DNA from: Stenogyne calaminthoides
Taxonomy: Eukaryota > Streptophyta > Magnoliopsida > Lamiales > Lamiaceae
Length of the DNA: 64,000 nucleotides
Reading direction: 5' to 3'
NCBI GenBank assembly: GCA_037126765.1
Contig: JBBCBC010000007.1
Coordinates: 27,909,667 to 27,973,666 of the forward strand
The notes beneath the pieces are model-generated. The model was given only the letters and a program-made list of their open reading frames with translations. It was not told where the DNA came from and ran no database searches. The position numbers and the translations under genes were made by a program. This document shows positions 15,290-28,154 of the stretch, in pieces. Every line of letters starts with the position of its first letter. The first letter of the stretch is position 1.

Positions 15290-17989
15290 ACAACCCTCGT
15301 GTGATATTGTATCCGTTTTTCCCGACGGATAATATGAGTGGGTAGTATAGGCATTTTTTTTCATAGATCACTCTGGTAGGGTTTTGCTTGTTCTTATTGT
15401 AATTTTGATCGCAAGGATGAGCGATGTCGGATGGAGGATCTGGAAACGGCGATTGGGGTTTTTGGCCATTGGATGGTGAAACTGTTTTGGCCATAACTTT
15501 TGACTTCGGTGTCCGTCTCCTATTATAACCATGTCTGGAAACTATTTGAAGTCGTCTACATGTCATACAGCTTCAGCGACCCTCAAAAATTGACCTACTA
15601 GATAGTATTATAATATTTTTCTCTATTGCAACCCTCGTGTGATATTTTAATAGTGTTTCCCAACGGATAATATGAGTAGGTAGTATAGGCATTTTTTTAA
15701 TAGATCCTTTGTAGTAGGGTTTTTGCTTGTTCTTGTTGTAATTTTTTATCGCAAGGATGAGCGATGTTGGGTGGAGGATCTGGAAACGGCGATTGGGGTT
15801 TTGGCCATTGGATGGTGAAAACTGTTTTGACCATAACTTTTGACTCTGGTGTCCGTTTTCCTATTATAACCATGTTTTGGAAAAATCATGAAGTCGTCTA
15901 CATGTCTTCTTGCTTCGACGACCCTCTAAAACTGAAGTATTATAATATTTTTCTCTATTTCAACCCTCATGATATATTGTGTCGTTTTTTTCCCAACGGA
16001 TAATATGAGTGGGTAGTATAGGCATTTTTTTTTCATAGATCACTGTAGTAGGGTTTTGCTTGTTCTTGTTGTAATTTTGATCGCAAGGATGAGCGATGTT
16101 GGGTGGAGGATCTAGAAACGGCGATTGGGGTTTTGGCCATTGGATGGTGAAAATAGTTTTGGCCATAACTTTTGACTCTGGTGTCGTTTTCCTATTATAA
16201 CCATGTTTCCGAAACGACTTGAAGTCGTCTACATGTATCACAGCTTCGCCGACCATCAAAAACTGACCTACCGGATAGTATTATAATATTTTTCTCTATC
16301 GCAACCCTAGTGTGATATTGTAATCGTTTTTCCCAACGGATAATATGAGTGGGTAGTATAGGCATTTTTTCACTGTAGTAGGGTTTTGCTTGTTCTTGTT
16401 GTAATTTTGATCGCAAGGATGAGCGATGTCGGGTGGAGGATTTGCACAAGCGATTGGGGTTTTGGCCATTGGATGGAGAAAACTGTTTTGGCCATAACTT
16501 TTGACTCGGGTTTCCGTTTTCCTATTATAACCATGTTTCGGAAATGTCTTGAAGTCGGTTACATGTCTCATAGCTTCGCCGTCACTCTAAAAATAACTCA
16601 CCAGATAGTATTATAATATTTTTCTCTATCGCAACTCTCGTGTGATATTGTAATCATTTTTCCCAACGGATAATATGAGTGGGTAGTATAGGTATTTTTT
16701 TTCATAGATCACTGTAGTAGGGTTTTGCTTGTTCTTGTTGTAATTTTGATCGCAAGGATGAGCGATGTCGGATGGAGGATCTGGAAACGGCGATTGGGGT
16801 TTTGGCCATTTGATGGTGAAAACTATTTTGGCCATAACTTTTGACTCGTGTGTCTGTTTTCATAATATCACAATGTTTCGGAAACGTCTTGAAGTCCTCT
16901 ACATGTCTCACACCTTCGCATTACTCTAAAACTTATCCACGGATAGAATTATAATATTTTTCTCAATCGCAACCCTCGTGTGATATTGTAATCGTTTTTC
17001 CCAACGGATAATATGAGTGGGTAGTATATGCATTTTTTTTCATAGATCACAGTAGTAGGGTTTTGCTTGTTCTTGTTGTATTTTTTGATCGCAAGGATGA
17101 GCGATGTCGGGTGGAGGATCAGGAAACGACGATTGGGGTTTTGGCCATTTGATGGTGAAAACTGTTTTGGCCATAACTTTCGACTCGGGTGTCCGTTTTC
17201 CTATTATAACCATGTTTCAGAAACGTCTTGAAGCCATCTACATGTCCCATAGCTTTTCCGTCCCTCTAAAGTTGACCCACCAGATAGTATTATAATATTT
17301 TTTCCTATCGCAACCCTTGTGTGATATTTTAATCATTTTTCCCAACGGAAAATATTAGTGGGTAGTATAGGTATTATTTTTCATAGATCACTGTAGTAGG
17401 GTTTTCCTTGTTCTTGTTGTAATTTTGATCGCAAGGATGAGCGATGTCAGATGGAGGATCTGGAAACGACGATTGGGGTTTTGGCTATTGGATGGTGAAA
17501 ACTCTTTTGGCAATAACTTTTGACTCGGGTGTCCGTTTTCCTATTATAAATATGTTTCGGAAACGTCTTGAAGTCCTCTACATATCTCAGAGCTTCGTCG
17601 TCCCTCTAAAACTGATCCACCGGATAGTATTATAATATTTTTGTCTACTACAACCCTCGTGTGATATTGTATCCGTTTTTCCCAACGGATAATATGAGTG
17701 GGTAGTATAGGTATTTTTTTCATAGATCACTCTAGTAGGGTTTTGCTTGTTCTTGTTGTAATTTTGATCGCATGGATGAGCGATGTCGTATGGAGGATCT
17801 GGAAACGGCGATTGGGGTTTTGGCCATTGGATGGTGAAAACTGTTTTGGCAATAACTTTTGACTTGGGTGTCCGTTTTCCTATTATAACTATGTTTCGGA
17901 AACGTCTTGAAGTCCTCTACATATCTCAGAACTTCGTCGTCCCTCTAAAACTGATCCACCAGATAGTATTATAATATTTTTTGTCTACC
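15290..17989 (+). repeat. Higher-order unit, eight-monomer form (copy B)
   Basis: It follows copy A in marker order at an offset of about 7.47-7.48 kb: the CTCTGG monomer, the shortened-end monomer, the GGTGTCGTTTTCC, TTGCACAAG, CATAATAT and AGGAAACGACG monomers, then the CAGAGCTTCGTCG monomer. Its last monomer starts like the seventh of copy A (GCATGGATGAGCG) but ends like another class (CTCAGAACTTCGTCG), and the GTTATATTTTTATC monomer is absent. That points to an exchange or deletion within this last monomer. Confidence 0.75.
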
Positions 17990-20700
17990 ACAACCCTCGT
18001 GTGATATTGTATCCGTTTTTCCCGACGGATAATATGAGTGGGTAGTATAGGCATTTTTTTTCATAGATCACTCTGGTAGGGTTTTGCTTGTTCTTATTGT
18101 AATTTTGATCGCAAGGATGAGCGATGTCGGATGGAGGATCTGGAAACGGCGATTGGGGTTTTGGCCATTGGATGGTGAAACTGTTTTGGCCATAACTTTT
18201 GACTCGGGTGTCCGTCTCCCTATTATAACCATGTCTCGGAAACTATTTGAAGTCGTCTACATGTCATACAGCTTCAGCGACCCTCAAAAATTGACCTACT
18301 AGATAGTATTATAATATTTTTCTCTATTGCAACCCTCGTGTGATATTTTAATCGTTTTTCCCAACGGATAATATGAGTAGGTAGTATAGGCATTTTTTTT
18401 AATAGATCACTGTAGTAGGGTTTTGCTTGTTCTTGTTGTAATTTTTATCGCAAGGATGAGCGATGTTGGGTGGAGGATCTGGAAACGGCGATTGGGGTTT
18501 TGGCCATTGGATGGTGAAAACTGTTTTGACCATAACTTTTGACTCTGGTGTCCGTTTTCCTATTATAACCATGTTTTGGAAAAATCTTGAAGTCGTCTAC
18601 ATGTCTTCTTGCTTCGTCGACCCTCTAAAACTGAAGTATTATAATATTTTTCTCTATTTCAACCCTCATGATATATTGTGTCGTTTTTCCCAACGGATAA
18701 TATGAGTGGGTAGTATAGGCATTTTTTTTTTCATAGATCACTGTAGTAGGGTTTTGCTTGTTCTTGTTGTAATTTTGATCGCAAGGATGAGCGATGTTGG
18801 GTGGAGGATCTGGAAACGGCGATTGGGGTTTTGGCCATTGGATGGTGAAAACAGTTTTGGCCATAACTTTTGACTCTGGTGTCGTTTTCCTATTATAACC
18901 ATGTTTCCAAAACGTCTTGAAGTCGTCTACATGTATCACAGCTTCGCCGACCATCTAAAACTGACCAACCGGATAGTATTATAATATTTTTCTCAATCGC
19001 AACCCTAGTGTGATATTGTAATCGTTTTTCCCAACGGATAATATGAGTGGGTAGTATAGGCATTTTTTTTTCATAGATCACTGTAGTAGGGTTTTGCTTG
19101 TTCTTGTTGTAATTTTGATCGCAAGGATGAGCGATGTCGGGTGGAGGATTTGCACAAGCGATTGGGGTTTTGGTCATTGGATGGTGAAAACTGTTTTGGC
19201 CATAACTTTTGACTCGGGTTTCCGTTTTCCTATTATAACCATGTTTCGGAAATGTCTTGAAGTCGATTACATGTCTCATAGCTTCGCCGTCACTCTAAAA
19301 CTAACCCACCAGATAGTATTATACTATTTTTCTCTATCGCAACTCTCGTGTGATATTGTAATCATTTTTCCCAACGGATAATATGAGTGGGTAGTATAGG
19401 TATTTTTTTTCATAGATCACTGTAGTAGGGTTTTGCTTGTTCTTGTTGTAATTTTGATCGCAAGGATGGCGATGGATGGATGGAGGATCCGAAACGGCGA
19501 TTGGGGTTTTGGCCATCGATGGTGAAAACTGTTTTGGCCATAACTTTTGACTCGGGTGTCCGTTTTCCTATTATAACCATGTTTCAGAAACGTCTTGAAG
19601 TCGTCTACATGTCCCATAGCTTTTCCGTCCCTCTAAAGTTGACCCACCAGATAGTATTATAATATTTTTTCCTATCGCAACCCTTGTGTGATATTTTAAT
19701 CATTTTTCCCAACGGAAAATATTAGTGGGTAGTATAGGTATTTTTTTTTTCATAGATCTTTGTAGTAGGGTTTTCCTTGTTCTTGTTGTAATTTTGATCG
19801 CAAGGATGAGCGATGTCGGATGGAGGATCTGGAAACGACGATTGGGGTTTTTTGGCCATTGGATGGTGAAAACTGTTTTTGGCAATAACTTTTGACTTCG
19901 GTGTCCGTTTTCCTATTATAAATATGTTTCGGAAACGTCTTGAAGTCCTCTACATATCTCAGAGCTTCGTCGTCCCTCTAAAACTGATCCACCGGATAGT
20001 ATTATAATATTTTTGTCTACCACAACCCTCGTGTGATATTGTATCCGTTTTTCCCAACGGATAATATGAGTGGGTAGTATAGGTATTTTTTTCATAGATC
20101 ACTCTAGTAGGGTTTTGCTTGTTCTTGTTGTAATTTTGATCGCATGGATGAGCGATGTCGGATGGAGGATCTGGAAACGGCGATTGGGGTTTTGGCCATT
20201 GGATGGTGAAAACTGTTTTGGCAATAACTTTTGACTCGGGTGTCCGTTTTTCTATTATAACCATGTTTCGGAAACGTCTTCAAGTCCTCTACATATATCA
20301 CAGGTTCGACGTACCTCTAAAATTAACCCACCAGATAGTATTATAATATTTTTCACTATCTCAACCCTCGTGTGATATTGCAATCGTTTTTCCCAACGGA
20401 TAATATGAGTGTGTAGTATAGGTATTTTTTTTTCATAGATCACTGTAGTAGGGTTTTTCTTGTTCTTGTTATATTTTTATCGCAAGGATGAGCGATGTCG
20501 GGTGGAGGATCTGGAAACGGCGATTGGGGTTTTGGCCATTGAATGGTGAAAACTGTTTTGGCCATAACTTTTGACTCGGGTGTCCGTTTTCCTATTATAA
20601 CCATGTTTCGGAAACGTCTTGAAGTCCTCTACATATCTCACAGCTTCATCGTCCCTCTAAAACTGATCCACCAGATAGTATTATAATATTTTTGTCTACC
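17990..20700 (+). repeat. Higher-order unit, eight-monomer form (copy C)
   Basis: Nearly collinear with the next unit at an offset of about 2.70-2.71 kb. Both carry rare shared variants: CTGACCAACCGG followed by CTCAATCGCAACCCTAGTG, the altered palindrome TATTATACTATTTTTC, and GTCTTGAAGTCGATTACATG. Relative to copy A, two monomers (the CATAATAT and AGGAAACGACG types) are replaced by one fused monomer near 19350-19675. Several clusters of odd small indels near 19470-19520, 19850-19900 and 20905-20915 look more like consensus noise than repeat evolution. Confidence 0.82.
19350..19675 (+). repeat. Fused satellite monomer
   Basis: The left half matches the fourth monomer type of copy A (GCAACTCTCGTG, GTATAGGTATTTT). 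The right half matches the fifth type (GTTTCAGAAACGTC, CATAGCTTTTCCGTCC, CTAAAGTTGACCC). The junction lies between about 19480 and 19575, and the monomer keeps normal spacing, as expected from an in-register crossover. The same fusion occurs one unit further right. Extra noise near 19470-19515 obscures the exact join. Confidence 0.72.
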
Positions 20701-23404
20701 ACAACCCTCGTGTGATATTGTATCTGTTTTTCCCAACGGATAATATGACTGGGTAGTATAGGCATTTTTTTTCATAGATCACTCTGGTAGGGTTTTGCTT
20801 GTTCTTATTGTAATTTTGATCGCAAGGATGAGCGATGTCGGATGGAGGATCTGGAAACGGCGATTGGGGTTTTGGCCATTGGATGGTGAAACTGTTTTGG
20901 CCATAACTTTATTTCGGTGTCCGTCTCCCTATTATAACCCTGTCTCGGAAACTATTTGAAGTCGTCTACATGTCATACAGCTTCAGCGACCCTCAAAAAT
21001 TGACCTACTAGATAGTATTATAATATTTTTCTCTATTGCAACCCTCGTGTGATATTTTAATCGTTTTTCCCAACGGATAATATGAGTAGGTAGTATAGGC
21101 ATTTTTTTTAATAGATCACTGTAGTAGGGTTTTGCTTGTTCTTGTTGTAATTTTTATCGCAAGGATGAGCGATGTTGGGTGGAGGATCTGGAAACGGCGA
21201 TTGGGGTTTTGGCCATTGGATGGTGAAAACTGTTTTGACCATAACTTTTGACTCTGGTGTCCGTTTTCCTATTATAACCATGTTTTGGAAAAATCTTGAA
21301 GTCGTCTACATGTCTTCTTGCTTCGTCGACCCTCTAAAACTGAAGTATTATAATATTTTTCTCTATTTCAACCCTCATGATATATTGTAATCGTTTTTCC
21401 CAACGGATAATATGAGTGGGTAGTATAGGCATTTTTTTTTCATATATCACTGTAGTAGGGTTTTGCTTGTTCTTGTTGTAATTTTGATCGCAAGGATGAG
21501 CGATGTTGGGTGGAGGATCTGGAAACGGCGATTGGGGTTTTGGCCATTGGATGGTGAAAACAGTTTTGGCCATAACTTTTGACTCTGGTGTCGTTTTCCT
21601 ATTATAACCATGTTTCCGAAACGTCTTGAAGTCGTCTACATGTATCACAGCTTCGCCGACCATCTAAAACTGACCAACCGGATAGTATTATAATATTTTT
21701 CTCAATCGCAACCCTAGTGTGATATTGTAATCGTTTTTCCCAACAGATAATATGAGTGGGTAGTATAGGCATTTTTTTTCATAGATCACTGTAGTAGGGT
21801 TTTGCTTGTTCTTGTTGTAATTTTGATCGCAAGGATGAGCGATGTCGGGTGGAGGATTTGCACAAGCGATTGGGGTTTTGGTCATTGGATGGTGAAAACT
21901 GTTTTGGCCATAACTTTTGACTCGGGTTTCCGTTTTCCTATTATAACCATGTTTCGGAAATGTCTTGAAGTCGATTACATGTCTCATAGCTTCGCCGTCA
22001 CTCTAAAACTAACCCACCAGATAGTATTATACTATTTTTCTCTATCGCAACTCTCGTGTGATATTGTAATCATTTTTCCCAACGGATAATATGAGTGGGT
22101 AGTATAGGTATTTTTTTTCATAGATCACTGTAGTAGGGTTTTGCTTGTTCTTGTTGTAATTTTGATCGCAAGGATGAGCGATGTCGGATGGAGGATCTGG
22201 AAACGGCGATTGGGGTTTTGGCCATCTGATGGTGAAAACTGTTTTGGCCATAACTTTTGACTCGGGTGTCCGTTTTCCTATTATAACCATGTTTCAGAAA
22301 CGTCTTGAAGTCGTCTACATGTCCCATAGCTTTTCCGTCCCTCTAAAGTTGACCCACCAGATAGTATTATAATATTTTTTCCTATCGCAACCCTTGTGTG
22401 ATATTTTAATCATTTTTCCCAACGGAAAATATTAGTGGGTAGTATAGGTATTTTTTTTCATAGATCACTGTAGTAGGGTTTTCCTTGTTCTTGTTGTAAT
22501 TTTGATCGCAAGGATGAGCGATGTCGGATGGAGGATCTGGAAACGACGATTGGGGTTTTGGCCATTGGATGGTGAAAACTGTTTTGGCAATAACTTTTGA
22601 CTCGGGTGTCCGTTTTCCTATTATAAATATGTTTCGGAAACGTCTTGAAGTCCTCTACATATCTCAGAGCTTCGTCGTCCCTCTAAAACTGATCCACCGG
22701 ATAGTATTATAATATTTTTGTCTACCACAACCCTCGTGAGATATTGTATCCGTTTTTCCCAACGGATAATATGAGTGGGTAGTATAGGTATTTTTTTCAT
22801 AGATCACTCTAGTAGGGTTTTGCTTGTTCTTGTTGTAATTTTGATCGCATGGATGAGCGATGTCGGATGGAGGATCTGGAAACGGCGATTGGGGTTTTGG
22901 CCATTGGATGGTGAAAACTGTTTTGGCAATAACTTTTGACTCGGGTGTCCGTTTTTCTATTATAACCATGTTTCGGAAACGTCTTCAAGTCCTCTACATA
23001 TATCACAGCTTCGACGTACCTCTAAAATTAACCCACCAGATAGTATTATAATATTTTTCACTATCTCAACCCTCGTGTGATATTGCAATCGTTTTTCCCA
23101 ACGGATAATATGAGTGTGTAGTATAGGTATTTTTTTTTCATAGATCACTGTAGTAGGGTTTTTCTTGTTCTTGTTATATTTTTATCGCAAGGATGAGCGA
23201 TGTCGGGTGGAGGATCCGAAATGGCGATTGGGGTTTTGGCCATTGAATGGTGAAAACTTTTTGGCCATAACTTTTGACTCGGGTGTCCGTTTTTTCCTAT
23301 TATAACCATGTTTGGAAACGTCTTGAAGTCCTCTACATATCTCACAGCTTCATCGTCCCTCTAAAACTGATCCACCAGATAGTATTATAATATTTTAGTC
23401 TACC
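20701..23404 (+). repeat. Higher-order unit, eight-monomer form (copy D)
   Basis: Tandem neighbour and near copy of the unit at 17990-20700, with the same monomer order, the same fused fourth monomer and the same rare variants, including TATTATACTATTTTTC near 22026. It ends after the GTTATATTTTTATC monomer; the following monomer resembles the one that follows copy A at about 10.9 kb (CACTCTAGTAGGGTTTTTG). This supports an ancestral order that extends beyond the unit. Confidence 0.82.
22042..22376 (+). repeat. Fused satellite monomer (cleaner copy)
   Basis: Same fusion as at 19350-19675 without the suspicious indels: a GCAACTCTCGTG start and GTATAGGTATTTT, then GTTTCAGAAACGTC and CTAAAGTTGACCC. 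Parental monomers in the copy A order lie at about 9.16-9.50 and 9.50-9.84 kb. The switch lies between about 22200 and 22285. Its presence in two adjacent units shows that the fusion came before their duplication. Confidence 0.75.
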
Positions 23405-23969
23405 ACAACCCTCGTGTGATATTGTATCTGTTTTTCCCAACGGATAATATGACTGGGTAGTATAGGCATTTTTTTTCATAGATCACTCTAGTAGGGTTTT
23501 TGTTTGTTCTTGTTATAATTTTGATCGCAAGGATGAGCGATGTCGGATGGAGGATCTGGAAACGGCGATTGGGGTTTTGGCCATTGGATGGTGAAAACTG
23601 TTTCGGCCATAACTTTTTACTCGGGTGTCCGTTTTCCTATTATAACCATGTTTCGGAAACGTCTTGAAGTCGTCTACATGTCTTACAGCTTCACCGACCC
23701 TCTAAAACTGAACCACTAGATAGTATTATAATATTTTTCTCTATTGCAACCCTCGTGTAATATTGTAATCGTTTTTCCCAACGGATAATATGAGTGGGTA
23801 GTATAGGCATTTTTTTTCATAGATCAGTGTAGTAGGGTTTTTCTTGTTCTTGTTGTAATTTTTATCGCAAGGATGAGCGATGTTGGGTGGAGGATCTGGA
23901 AACGGCGATTGGGGTTTTGGCCATTTGATGGTGAAAACTGTTTTGGCCATAACTTTCGACTCGGGTGTC

Positions 23970-25975
23970 CGTTTTATTATTATAACAATGTTTCAGAAAT
24001 GTCTTGAAGTCGTCTACATGTCCCATAGCTTTTCCATCCCTCTAAAACTGACCCACTAGATAGTATTATAATATTTTTCTCTATCGCAACCCTTGTGTGA
24101 TATTGTAATCATTTTTCCCAACGGATAATATGAGTGGGTAGTATAGGTATTTTTTTTCATAGATCACTGTAGTCGGGTTTTCCTTGTTCTTGTTGTAATT
24201 TTGATCGCAAGGATGAGCAATGTCGGATGGAGGATCTGGAAACGGCGATTGGGGTTTTGGCCATTGGATGGTGAAAATTGTTTTGGCAATAAATTTTTAC
24301 TCGGGTGTCCATTTTCCTATTATAACTATGTTTCGGAAACGTCTTGAAGTCCTCTACATATCTCAGAGCTTCGTCGTCCCTCTAAAACTAATCCACCAGA
24401 TAGTATTATAATAGTTTTGTCTACCACAACCCTCGTGTGATATTGTAACCGTTTTTCCCAACGGATAATATGAGTGGGTAGTATAGGCATTTTTTTTCAT
24501 AGATCACTCTAGTAGGGTTTTGCTTGTTCTTGTTGTAATTTTGATCGCATGGATGAGCGATGTCGGATGGAGGATCTGGAAACGGCGATTGGGGTTTTGG
24601 CCATTGGATGGTGAAAACTGTTTTGGCAATAACTTTGGACTCGGGTGTCCGTTTTCCTATTATAACCATGTTTCGGAAACGTCTTGAAGTCCTCTACATC
24701 TCTCATAGCTTCACCGTACCTCTAAAATTAACCCATCAGATAGTATTATAATATTTTTCTCTATCTCAACCCTCGTGTGATATTTCAATCGTTTTTGCCA
24801 ACGGATAATATGAGTGGGTAGTATAGGTATTTTTTTTTCATAGATCACTGTAGTAGGGTTTTGCTTGTTCTTGTTATAATTTTGATCGCAAGGATGAGCG
24901 ATGTCGGGTGGAGGATTTGGAAACAGCGATTGGGGTTTTGGCCATTGAATGGTGAAAACTGTTTTGGCCATAACTTTTGACTCGGGTGTCCGTTTTCCTA
25001 TAATAACTATGTTTCGGAAACGTCTTGAAGTCCTCTACGTATGTCACATCTTCGTCGTCCCTCTAAAATTGATCCACCAGATAGTATTATAATATTTTTG
25101 TCTACCACAACCCTCGTGTGATATTGTATCCGTTTTTCCCAATGGATAATATGAGTGGGTAGCATAGGCATTTTTTTTCATAGATCACTCTAGTAGGGTT
25201 TTGCTTGTTCATGTTGTAATTTTGATCGCAAGGATGAGCGATGTCGGATGGAGGATCAGGAATTGGCGATTGGGGTTTTGGCCATTGAATTGTGAAAACT
25301 GTTTTGGCAATAACTTTTGACTCGGGTGTCCGTTTTCCTATTATAACCATGTTTCGGAAACGTATTGAAGTCCTCTACATATCTCACAGCTTCGCCGTAC
25401 CTATAAAATTAACCCACCAGATAGTATTATAATATTTTTCTCTATCTCAACAATAGTGTGATATTGCAATCGTTTTTCCCAACGGATAATATGAGTGGGT
25501 AGTATAGGTATTTTTTTTCATAGATCACTGTAGTAGGGTTTTGCTTGTTCTTGTTATAATTTTAATCGCAAGGATGAGCGATGTCGGGTGGAGGATTTGG
25601 AAACAGCGATTTGGGTTTTGGCCATTGAATGGTGAAAACTGTTTTGGCCATAACTTTTGACTCGGGTGTCCGTTTTCCTATTATAACCATGTTTCAGAAA
25701 TTTCTTGAAATCGTCTACATGTCTTACACTTCACCGACCCTCTAAAACTGACCCACTAGATAGTATTATAATATTTTTCTCTATTGCAACCCTCGTGTGA
25801 TATTGTAATCGTTTTTCCCAACGGATAATATGAGTGGGTAGTATAGGCATTTTTTTTTCATAGATCACTGTAGTAGGGTTTTGCTTGTTCTTGTTGTAAT
25901 TTTTATCGCATGGATGAGCGATGTTGGGTGGAGGATCTGGAAACGACGATGGTGGTTTTGGCCATTGGATGGTGA
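23970..25975 (+). repeat. Long-range segmental duplication, right copy
   Basis: Counterpart of 11765-14110, with the same series of rare variants in the same order. It lacks one monomer: at about 25.69 kb the sequence jumps from the class matching 13.48 kb to the class matching 13.85 kb, inside the block GTTTC-GAAA-TCTTGAA. An in-register deletion between neighbouring monomers explains this. Confidence 0.8.
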
Positions 25976-27139
25976 AAACTGTTTTGGCCATAACTTTTGA
26001 CTCTGGTGTCCGTTTTCCTATTATAACCATGTTTCCGAAACGTCTTGAAGTCGTTTACATGTATCACATCTTCGCCGACCATCTAAAACTGACCCACCGG
26101 ATAGTATTATAATATTTTTCTCTATCGCAATCCTCGTGTGATATTGTAATCGTTTTTCCCAACGGATAATATGAGTGGGTAGTATAGGTATTTCTTTTTC
26201 GTAGATCACTGTAGTAGGGTTTTGCTAGTTCTAGATGTAATTTTGATTGCAAGGATTAGCGATGTCGGGTGGAGGATCTGGAAACGGCGATTGGGGTTTT
26301 GGCCATTTGATGGTGAAAACTGTTTTGGACATAACTTTCGACTCGGGTGTCCGTTTTCTTATTATAACCATGTTTCAGAAACGTCTTGAAGTCGTCTACA
26401 TGTCCCATAGCTTTTCTGTCCCTCTAATACTGACCCACCAGATAGTATTATAATATTTTTCTCTATCGCAACCCTTGTGTTATATTGTAATCATTTTTCC
26501 CAACGGATAATATGAGTGGGTAGTATAGGTATTTTTTTTTCATAGATCACTTTAGTAGGGTTTTCCTTGTTCTTGTTGTAATTTTGATCGCAAGGATGAG
26601 CGATGTCGGATGGAGGATCTGGAAACGGCGATTGGGGTTTTGGCCATTGGATGGTGAAAACTGTTTTAGCAATAAATTTTGACTCGGGTGTCTGTTTTCC
26701 TATTATAACCATGTTTCGGAAACGTCTTGAAGTCTTCTACATATCTCAGAGCTTTGTCGTCCCTCTAAAACTGATCCACCAGATAGTATTATAATATTTT
26801 TGTCTACCACAACCCTCGTGTCATATTGTATCCGTTTTTCCCAACGGATAATATGAGTGGGTAGTATAGGCATTTTTTTTCATAGATCACTCTAGTAGGG
26901 TTTTGCTTGTTCTTGTTGTAATTTTGATCGCAAGGATGAGCGATGTCGGATGGAGGATCTGGAAACGGCGATTGGGGTTTTGGCCATTGGATGGTGAAAA
27001 CTGTTTTGGCAAAACTTTTGACTCGGGTGTCCGTTTTCCTATTTTAACCATGTTTCGGAAACGTCTTGAAGTCCTCTAAATATCTCACAGCTTCGTCGTC
27101 CCTCTAAAACTGATCCATTAGATAATATTATAATATTTT

Positions 27140-27440
27140 TCTCTATTGCAACCCTCGTGTGATATTGTAATCGTTTTTCCCAACGGATAATATGAGTGTA
27201 GTAGGGTTTTGCTTGTTCTTGTTGTAATTTTTATCACAAGGATGAGCGATGTTGGGTGGAGGATCTGGAAACGGCGATTGGGGTTTTGGCCATTGGATGG
27301 TGAAAACTGTTTTGGCCATAACTTTTGACTCTGGTGTCCGGTTTCCTATTATAGCCGTGTTTTGGAAAAGTCTTGAAGTCGTCTACATGTCTTACACCTT
27401 CGTCGACCCTCTAAAACTGAAGTATTATAATATTTTTCTC
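27140..27440 (+). repeat. Internally deleted monomer
   Basis: The segment from GGGTAGTATAGG through the T tract to GATCACT is missing: the sequence reads GATAATATGAGTGTAGTAGGG at about 27186-27206. The repeated AGTG/TGTAGT-like words at the two sides suggest a short-homology deletion. This monomer also has the shortened end CTGAAGTATTATAATA. Confidence 0.8.
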
Positions 27441-28154
27441 TATTGCAACCCTCATGAGATATTGTAATCATTTTTCCCAATGGATAATATGAGTGGGTAG
27501 TATAGGCATTTTTTTTCATAGATCACTGTAGTAGGGTTTTGCTTGTTCTTGTTGTAATTCTGATCGCAAGGATGAGCGATGTTGGGTGGAGGATCTGGAA
27601 ACGGCGATTGGGGTTTTGGCCATTAGATGGTTAAAACTGTTTTGGCCATAACTTTTGACTCGTGTGTCTGTTTTCATAATATAACAATGTTTCGGAAACG
27701 TCTTGAAGTCCTCTACATGTCTCATACCTTCGCCTAACTGTAAAACTGACCCAAGGATAGTATTATAATATTTTTCTCAATCGCAACCCTCGTGTGATAT
27801 TGTAATCGTTTTTCCCAAAAGATAATATGAGTGGGTAGTATAGGCATTTTTTTTCATAGATCACTGTAGTAGGGTTTTGCTTGTTCTTGTTGTAATTTTG
27901 ATCGCAAGGATGAGCGATGTCGGGTGGAGGATCTGGAAACGGCGATTGGGGTTTTGTCCATTTGATGGTGAAAACTGTTTTGGCCATAACTTTCGACTCG
28001 GGTGTCCATTTTCTTATTATAACCATGTTTCAGAAACGTCTTGAAGTCGTCTACATGTCCCATAGCTTTTCTGTCCCTCTAAAACTGACCCACCAGAATA
28101 GTATTATAATATTTTTCTCTATCGCAACCCTTGTGTGATATTGTAATCATTTTT

